This document shows, piece after piece, positions 6,323 to 9,848 of a stretch of 9,848 nt of DNA. The stretch's first letter is position 1. Each line of letters starts with the position of its first letter. The notes beneath the pieces are model-generated. The model searched no databases. It had not been told where the DNA came from and was given only the letters and a program-made list of their open reading frames with translations. This DNA is from Fibrobacter sp. UBA4375 (GTDB lineage: Bacteria; Fibrobacterota; Fibrobacteria; Fibrobacterales; Fibrobacteraceae): NCBI GenBank assembly GCA_002391195.1, contig DGRZ01000053.1:1-9848 (forward strand), given 5' to 3'. A program made the translations under genes and the position numbers.

Positions 6323-8539
6323 ATGGATTGGAACGATTTTACCACGCTGACCCGCGACCAGATGCTGCCCATTTGGGATTTCTACTGCAGTGACCCCTTC
6401 TCGGTGCTGGGCATCCACCCGCTGGAAACCGACAAGGGCATCAAGACGGTCATCCGCACCTACCAGCCCCAGGCGTCTTTTGTCCGGGGCGAATCCTGCG
6501 ACGGCGAGGTGGAATTCGACTTCGTCAAGCTGGGCGACACCGGTTTTTACGAAGCCATCCTGGACATGGAATTCGAGCCCTTCTTCTACAACCTGATTAT
6601 CAAGCAAGCCGACGGCAACGAATACACCCTCACCGACCCCTACGCCTTCCAGCCCGTGCTCTCCGAATTCGACCGGCACCTGATTTCGACCGGCACCCAC
6701 TACGAACTCTACCGCAAGCTGGGCGCAAACCTGGTGGAACACCAGGGCTTCAAGGGCGTGCAGTTCGCCGTCTGGGCCCCCAACGCCCGCGCCGTCTCCG
6801 TGGTAGGCAGTTTCAACAGCTGGGACGGACGCCGCCACCAGATGCGCATGCTGGGCAGCTCCGGCATCTGGGAAATCTTCATCCCGAACATCGGCGAGAA
6901 CGAACTCTACCGTTTCGAAATCCACGGCGCCGACGGCAACCTCCACGTGAAGGTGGACCCGCTGGCAAAACTTTCCGAAGTGCGCCCGGCCACCGCCTCC
7001 ATCACCACCCACCTGGACGGCTACGAATGGGGCGACGAACTCTACATGAAGACCCACTGGGCCACCAAGGTCTTCGGAAGCCCCATGAACATCTACGAGG
7101 TGCATGCTGGCTCCTGGAGGCGCGACCCGGCGAACCCCGACCGCTTCCTCAACTGGGACGAACTCTCCGAACGCCTCATCCCCTACCTCAAAGAAATGGG
7201 CTACACCCACGTGGAATTCTTGCCGCTGGCGGAACACCCGCTGGACGAATCCTGGGGCTACCAGGTGACGGGCTATTACTCCCCTACCAGCCGCTACGGC
7301 ACCCCCGACCAGTTCCGCCACTTTGTGGACCTGTGCCACCAGAACGAAATCGGCGTGATTCTGGACTGGGTTCCAGCCCACTTCCCCAAAGACGCCCACG
7401 CGCTCGGCCGCTTTGACGGCACCGCCTGCTACGAGCATGCCGACCCCCGCCAAGGCGAACACCCCCACTGGGGCACCTACATCTTCAACCTGGGCCGCAA
7501 CGAGGTCAAGAACTTCCTCATTGCAAACGCCATGTACTGGCTCAAGGAATTCCACTGCGACGGCCTCCGCGTAGATGCAGTGGCCTCCATGCTCTACCTG
7601 GACTACGGCAAGGGTCCCGGCGAATGGGTGCCCAACAAGGACGGCGGCAACATCAACTACGACACCATCGAGTTCCTGAAGCACCTGAACAGCATCATGG
7701 GCCGCCTCACGCCTCACGCCATCCTCATCGCCGAAGAATCCACCAGCTTCCCCAGCATCACCCGTCCGCCGGAGCAGGGCGGTCTCGGCTTCCACTACAA
7801 GTGGAACATGGGCTGGATGAACGACTTCTTGAGCTACATCCAGCATGAGCCCATCCATCGCAAGTACCACCACAACCAGCTCACCTTCAGCATGGTTTAC
7901 GCCTACAGCGAAAACTTCATCCAGGTGTTCAGCCACGACGAAGTGGTCCACGGCAAGGGCTCCATGCTTGGCAAGATGCCCGGCGACAACTGGCAGAAGT
8001 TCGCGAACCTCCGCCTCACCTACGCCTTCCAGTACGCCCACCCGGGCAAGGTGCTGAACTTTATGGGCAACGAGTTCGGGCAGTTCCGGGAATGGAACGA
8101 GAAGCAATCCCTGGACTGGCACCTGATTACCTGGGACAGCCACGGAAAGCTGTTGCAGATGATGAAGACGCTCAACCACCTGTACAAGGAAAACGCCCCC
8201 TTCTGGGAAATCGACCACTACCACACCGGTTTCGAGTGGATCTGGTGCGACGATGCCGACAATTCCATCGTGAGCTTTGTGCGCAAGGACGATCACGGGA
8301 ACCAGATCCTGTGCGTGTTCAACTTCACGCCAGTCGTGCGCCACGACTACCGTCTGGGTGCCCCCTCGCGCGGTGCATGGAAGGAAATCTTCAACACGGA
8401 CGCGAGCATGTTCGGCGGCAGCAATGTCGGGAACTTCGGCGAAGTCTGGACGGACGATATCCCGTGGCAGAACAGGCAGTGGAGCCTGAACATTCAGCTC
8501 CCGCCGCTGGCCGCGGTGTTCTTCAGGCTGGAAAGATAA
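6323..8539 (+). CDS. glgB: 1,4-alpha-glucan (glycogen) branching enzyme, GH13
   Basis: A 738-residue cytoplasmic enzyme that cuts alpha-1,4 glucan chains and re-joins them in alpha-1,6 linkage to branch glycogen. It has the long GlgB architecture: an N1 domain (about 20-115, including DPFSVLGIHPLE), a CBM48 domain (about 140-230, VQFAVWAPNARAVSVVGSFN), then the GH13 barrel from about 255 (IYEVHAGSW). Catalytic regions are intact: DWVPAHF (348-354), GLRVDAV (414-420, nucleophile Asp418), AEEST (470-474, acid/base Glu471) and FSHDEVVHGKGSML (536-549, Asp539). The spacing of these three acids equals that recalled for E. coli GlgB. A C-terminal all-beta domain follows from about 630. The start is set by AAGGAG. 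No other glg gene is beside it, but a sugar-phosphate nucleotidyltransferase converges on it. Confidence 0.97.
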   Translation: MDWNDFTTLTRDQMLPIWDFYCSDPFSVLGIHPLETDKGIKTVIRTYQPQASFVRGESCDGEVEFDFVKLGDTGFYEAILDMEFEPFFYNLIIKQADGNEYTLTDPYAFQPVLSEFDRHLISTGTHYELYRKLGANLVEHQGFKGVQFAVWAPNARAVSVVGSFNSWDGRRHQMRMLGSSGIWEIFIPNIGENELYRFEIHGADGNLHVKVDPLAKLSEVRPATASITTHLDGYEWGDELYMKTHWATKVFGSPMNIYEVHAGSWRRDPANPDRFLNWDELSERLIPYLKEMGYTHVEFLPLAEHPLDESWGYQVTGYYSPTSRYGTPDQFRHFVDLCHQNEIGVILDWVPAHFPKDAHALGRFDGTACYEHADPRQGEHPHWGTYIFNLGRNEVKNFLIANAMYWLKEFHCDGLRVDAVASMLYLDYGKGPGEWVPNKDGGNINYDTIEFLKHLNSIMGRLTPHAILIAEESTSFPSITRPPEQGGLGFHYKWNMGWMNDFLSYIQHEPIHRKYHHNQLTFSMVYAYSENFIQVFSHDEVVHGKGSMLGKMPGDNWQKFANLRLTYAFQYAHPGKVLNFMGNEFGQFREWNEKQSLDWHLITWDSHGKLLQMMKTLNHLYKENAPFWEIDHYHTGFEWIWCDDADNSIVSFVRKDDHGNQILCVFNFTPVVRHDYRLGAPSRGAWKEIFNTDASMFGGSNVGNFGEVWTDDIPWQNRQWSLNIQLPPLAAVFFRLER

Positions 8540-8565
8540 TTCGGAATTCGGAGTTCGGAGTTCGA
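8538..8565. repeat. Heptamer tandem repeat at the glgB 3' end
   Basis: Four 7-bp units, AATTCGG twice, AGTTCGG and AGTTCGA, begin with the last two bases of the glgB stop codon. Related AATTCGAATT sequence occurs at 8592-8601. The unit matches the degenerate heptamers at 6177-6211. Such heptamers translate into Asn-Ser-Glu-Phe-like runs in spurious frames, which explains the odd open frames here. Confidence 0.7.
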
Positions 8566-8576
8566 AATTGTTTTTT
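8545..8576 (+). terminator. Possible glgB terminator formed from the heptamer repeat
   Basis: AATTCG (8545-8550) can pair with CGAAATT (8563-8569, one bulged A), and six T follow at 8571-8576. The stem is short and AT-rich, so it would be weak, but no other plus-strand terminator is seen: the hairpin at 8622-8637 has no T-run in this direction. Confidence 0.35.
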
Positions 8577-8615
8577 AGAATACAACTCTGAAATTCGAAT
8601 TCATAAATCTGAAAT

Positions 8616-8637
8616 AAAAAAGGGGAAAGCCTTCCCC
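8616..8637 (-). terminator. Intrinsic terminator of the nucleotidyltransferase gene
   Basis: On the minus strand GGGGAA pairs with TTCCCC around a 4-nt loop and is followed directly by six T. It lies about 55 bp beyond the nucleotidyltransferase stop codon and fits a leftward Rho-independent terminator. Confidence 0.75.
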
Positions 8638-8690
8638 TGGTTCGCACTTCGTTGCTCTCCACCCCTTCGTTCGTCGGGGGCAGCCCGTCT

Positions 8691-9614
8691 CTATCTATGG
8701 AGTATGGTATCCTGGATGGAGCCGTACTTCACCTGGACGCGGTCCCACAGGATGGCGTTCTTGATGGAGCAGTTCTTCAGCACGCAGCCATCGCCTACGG
8801 CCACGTTGGGCCCGATCTTGCAGTTCTCGATGACCACGTCTTTTCCGATATGGCAAGGACCTTCGACTGTGGTTCCCGGGAAAGAGGCATCCTTGGAGTT
8901 GTCGTTCCTGTTCAAAATGTCGGCATTGGTCGCCAGGAGCGTTTCAATCAGGCCGCAGTCCAGCCACTTCTTGACCGGAGCCGTATGGAACTTGCAGCCC
9001 TTCTGGAGCATCATCTCCAGGGCGTCGGTCAGCTGGAACTCGTCCTTGGTACGGACGTTGTTGTCCATCAGGTACTTCAGGGATTCCTTCAGGACCTTCA
9101 CGTCCTTGATGAAGTAAATGCCCACAATAGCCTCGTCGGACACGAACTCCTGAGGCTTTTCCACCAGTTTCTGGATAGAACCGGTTCCGTCGGTCACGGC
9201 CACGCCAAAGCGGGAGGGGTCCTTCACCTTGAAGGTGTACAGCACGTTTTCCTGTTCGTTCTTCAGAATAGACAGGTCCGCCTCGAACAGCGTATCGCCC
9301 AAGATGATCAGCATGGGCTCGTCGTCGTTCACGAAAGGCAGCGCCAGGGAGATAGCCTCGCCCAGGCCCTGGGGGTTCTCCTGACGGACGGTGCGGGTCT
9401 TGCCCCAGCATTCCCGGTCCTTGAGGAAGGCGTCCATCTGGTCGGCCTTGTAGCCCGTAATAAAAATTGTCTCGGAGGGCTCCAGCGGGAGGGAGTCCTC
9501 TACAATCCAGTCTATAATCGTCTTGCCCGCGACGGGCAGCAAACACTTGGGGCGGTCTTCGGTATATGGACGGAGCCTCACTCCGCTACCGGCAACCGGC
9601 AGTACAATCTTCAT
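8691..9614 (-). CDS. Sugar-phosphate nucleotidyltransferase with left-handed beta-helix tail
   Basis: A 307-residue cytoplasmic enzyme expected to join a nucleoside triphosphate to a sugar-1-phosphate, giving an NDP-sugar. The nucleotide-binding signature is at the N-terminus: PVAGSGVRLRPYTEDRPKCL (6-25; Gly-x-Gly-x-Arg and Pro22-Lys23). IILGD (103-107) holds the metal-binding Asp107; FGVAV (136-140), VEKP (151-154) and WLDCG (217-221, second metal Asp219) follow. Hexapeptide-like beta-helix repeats fill about 249-303. Its length and motifs fit the glucose-1-phosphate thymidylyl/uridylyltransferase or mannose-1-phosphate guanylyltransferase group rather than GlgC; the nucleotide and sugar cannot be fixed by eye. 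M at 9614 is chosen because AAGGA precedes it by 6 nt and MKIVLPVAGSG is the family's usual start; a longer frame to 9680 only adds leader sequence. Confidence 0.9.
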   Translation of the reverse strand: MKIVLPVAGSGVRLRPYTEDRPKCLLPVAGKTIIDWIVEDSLPLEPSETIFITGYKADQMDAFLKDRECWGKTRTVRQENPQGLGEAISLALPFVNDDEPMLIILGDTLFEADLSILKNEQENVLYTFKVKDPSRFGVAVTDGTGSIQKLVEKPQEFVSDEAIVGIYFIKDVKVLKESLKYLMDNNVRTKDEFQLTDALEMMLQKGCKFHTAPVKKWLDCGLIETLLATNADILNRNDNSKDASFPGTTVEGPCHIGKDVVIENCKIGPNVAVGDGCVLKNCSIKNAILWDRVQVKYGSIQDTILHR

Positions 9615-9620
9615 AAAAAA

Positions 9621-9625
9621 TCCTT
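9621..9625 (-). promoter_or_regulatory. Ribosome binding site of the nucleotidyltransferase gene
   Basis: AAGGA on the minus strand, 6 nt (all T) before ATG 9614. It decides the start and lies just downstream of the leader hairpin at 9635-9657. Confidence 0.75.
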
Positions 9626-9634
9626 GACACAAAA

Positions 9635-9657
9635 CTTTGCCGCGGTCAGCGGCAAAG
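9635..9657 (-). promoter_or_regulatory. Hairpin in the nucleotidyltransferase leader
   Basis: A perfect 9-bp stem, CTTTGCCGC with GCGGCAAAG, closes a 5-nt loop in the presumed 5' leader. On the minus strand TTTTGTGT follows, and the ribosome site begins 9 nt beyond the stem. It could be an attenuator, a stabilising 5' hairpin or a protein-binding site. Confidence 0.45.
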
Positions 9658-9671
9658 GTGCATATAAGAAA

Positions 9672-9677
9672 AATATA
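9672..9677 (-). promoter_or_regulatory. Candidate -10 box (TATATT) of the nucleotidyltransferase gene
   Basis: Reading leftward, TTTTTTATG is followed by TATATT in AT-rich DNA, giving a leader of about 50 nt that would include the 9635-9657 hairpin. No good -35 hexamer is visible. Confidence 0.35.
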
Positions 9678-9791
9678 CATAAAAAAGGAGAAATAGACCT
9701 CACCCCAAAGCCATTTCGCAAGGAAATGCGATTAAGCGCACATCAATTCACCTGGAAGGTCGATTTTGTGGAATAAGTCCGCCTCAAATAC

Positions 9792-9827
9792 AAAAAAAAT
9801 GCCGAAATCTCGAGAATTTCGGCATTT
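9792..9827 (-). terminator. Intrinsic terminator after the tRNA
   Basis: A perfect 12-bp stem (9797-9808 with 9816-9827) closes a 7-nt loop, and on the minus strand the run reads into eight T (complement of 9792-9799, partly shared with the stem base). It starts 2 nt after the tRNA 3' end and is a strong leftward terminator for that transcript. Confidence 0.85.
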
Positions 9828-9829
9828 CG

Positions 9830-9848
9830 TGGATGATGCAGGGGTCGA
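9830..9848 (-). tRNA. 3' end of a tRNA, cut by the window edge
   Basis: Read leftward from the edge, the bases fit tRNA positions 55-73: TCGACC of the T-loop, CCTGC as the 3' T-stem, ATCATCC as the 3' acceptor strand and a discriminator A. No CCA is encoded. The missing part should contain GCAGG as the 5' T-stem and GGATGAT as the 5' end. The anticodon is outside the window, so the amino acid is unknown. A strong terminator directly downstream supports a stable RNA gene. Confidence 0.6.

Noticed and set aside
6299..8662. A 787-codon minus-strand open frame antisense to glgB
   Set aside because: It spans the full glgB gene, whose catalytic motifs are intact, and the antisense product resembles no protein; GC-rich codon positions explain the lack of stops.
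8691..9614. The nucleotidyltransferase as GlgC (ADP-glucose pyrophosphorylase) paired with glgB
   Set aside because: At 307 residues it is well short of GlgC's usual length of about 400 or more, and its motifs fit other NDP-sugar synthases better; it is also on the opposite strand from glgB.
9726..9776. A 16-codon plus-strand open frame starting at 9726
   Set aside because: It is very short, lacks proper ribosome-site spacing and lies in the upstream region of the minus-strand gene.

Overview
The window reads as an ordinary bacterial chromosome segment of moderately high GC, most likely from a Fibrobacter-like (Fibrobacterota) gut bacterium. That assignment is an inference from the gene mix, the intergenic hairpin and heptamer repeats and the recurring TATATT -10 boxes; no rRNA or other decisive marker is present. 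Six complete protein genes are supported, plus the 3' end of a tRNA at the right edge. No CRISPR array, insertion sequence, prophage, toxin-antitoxin pair or defence gene was seen.

Layout. Positions 1-153 hold the end of an upstream unit (a stem-loop, then two strong hairpins that look like terminators). Positions 154-490 are non-coding and packed with about nine small hairpins, including three related copies of a 50-bp element. Then come tex (minus, 493-2898), an exported DUF3300 protein (minus, 3037-4185), a 76-bp divergent promoter region, a class 3-type aldehyde dehydrogenase (plus, 4262-5704), a hotdog-fold acyl thioesterase (minus, 5708-6142), the glycogen branching enzyme glgB (plus, 6323-8539) and a sugar-phosphate nucleotidyltransferase with a left-handed beta-helix tail (minus, 8691-9614). 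The window ends in a terminator and a partial tRNA, both minus.

How the genes relate. They are mostly single-gene units facing in alternating directions, so no operon or multi-gene system is evident. Two pairs converge: the aldehyde dehydrogenase and thioesterase have stop codons only 3 bp apart, and glgB and the nucleotidyltransferase end about 150 bp apart. glgB and the nucleotidyltransferase both concern glucose-1-phosphate or glucan metabolism, but they are transcribed separately and the nucleotidyltransferase is not GlgC-like in size.

The part of most interest is non-coding: the hairpin array between the left terminators and tex shows paired (compensatory) base changes between copies, its motif runs into the last codons of tex, and a separate heptamer repeat family lies on both sides of glgB.
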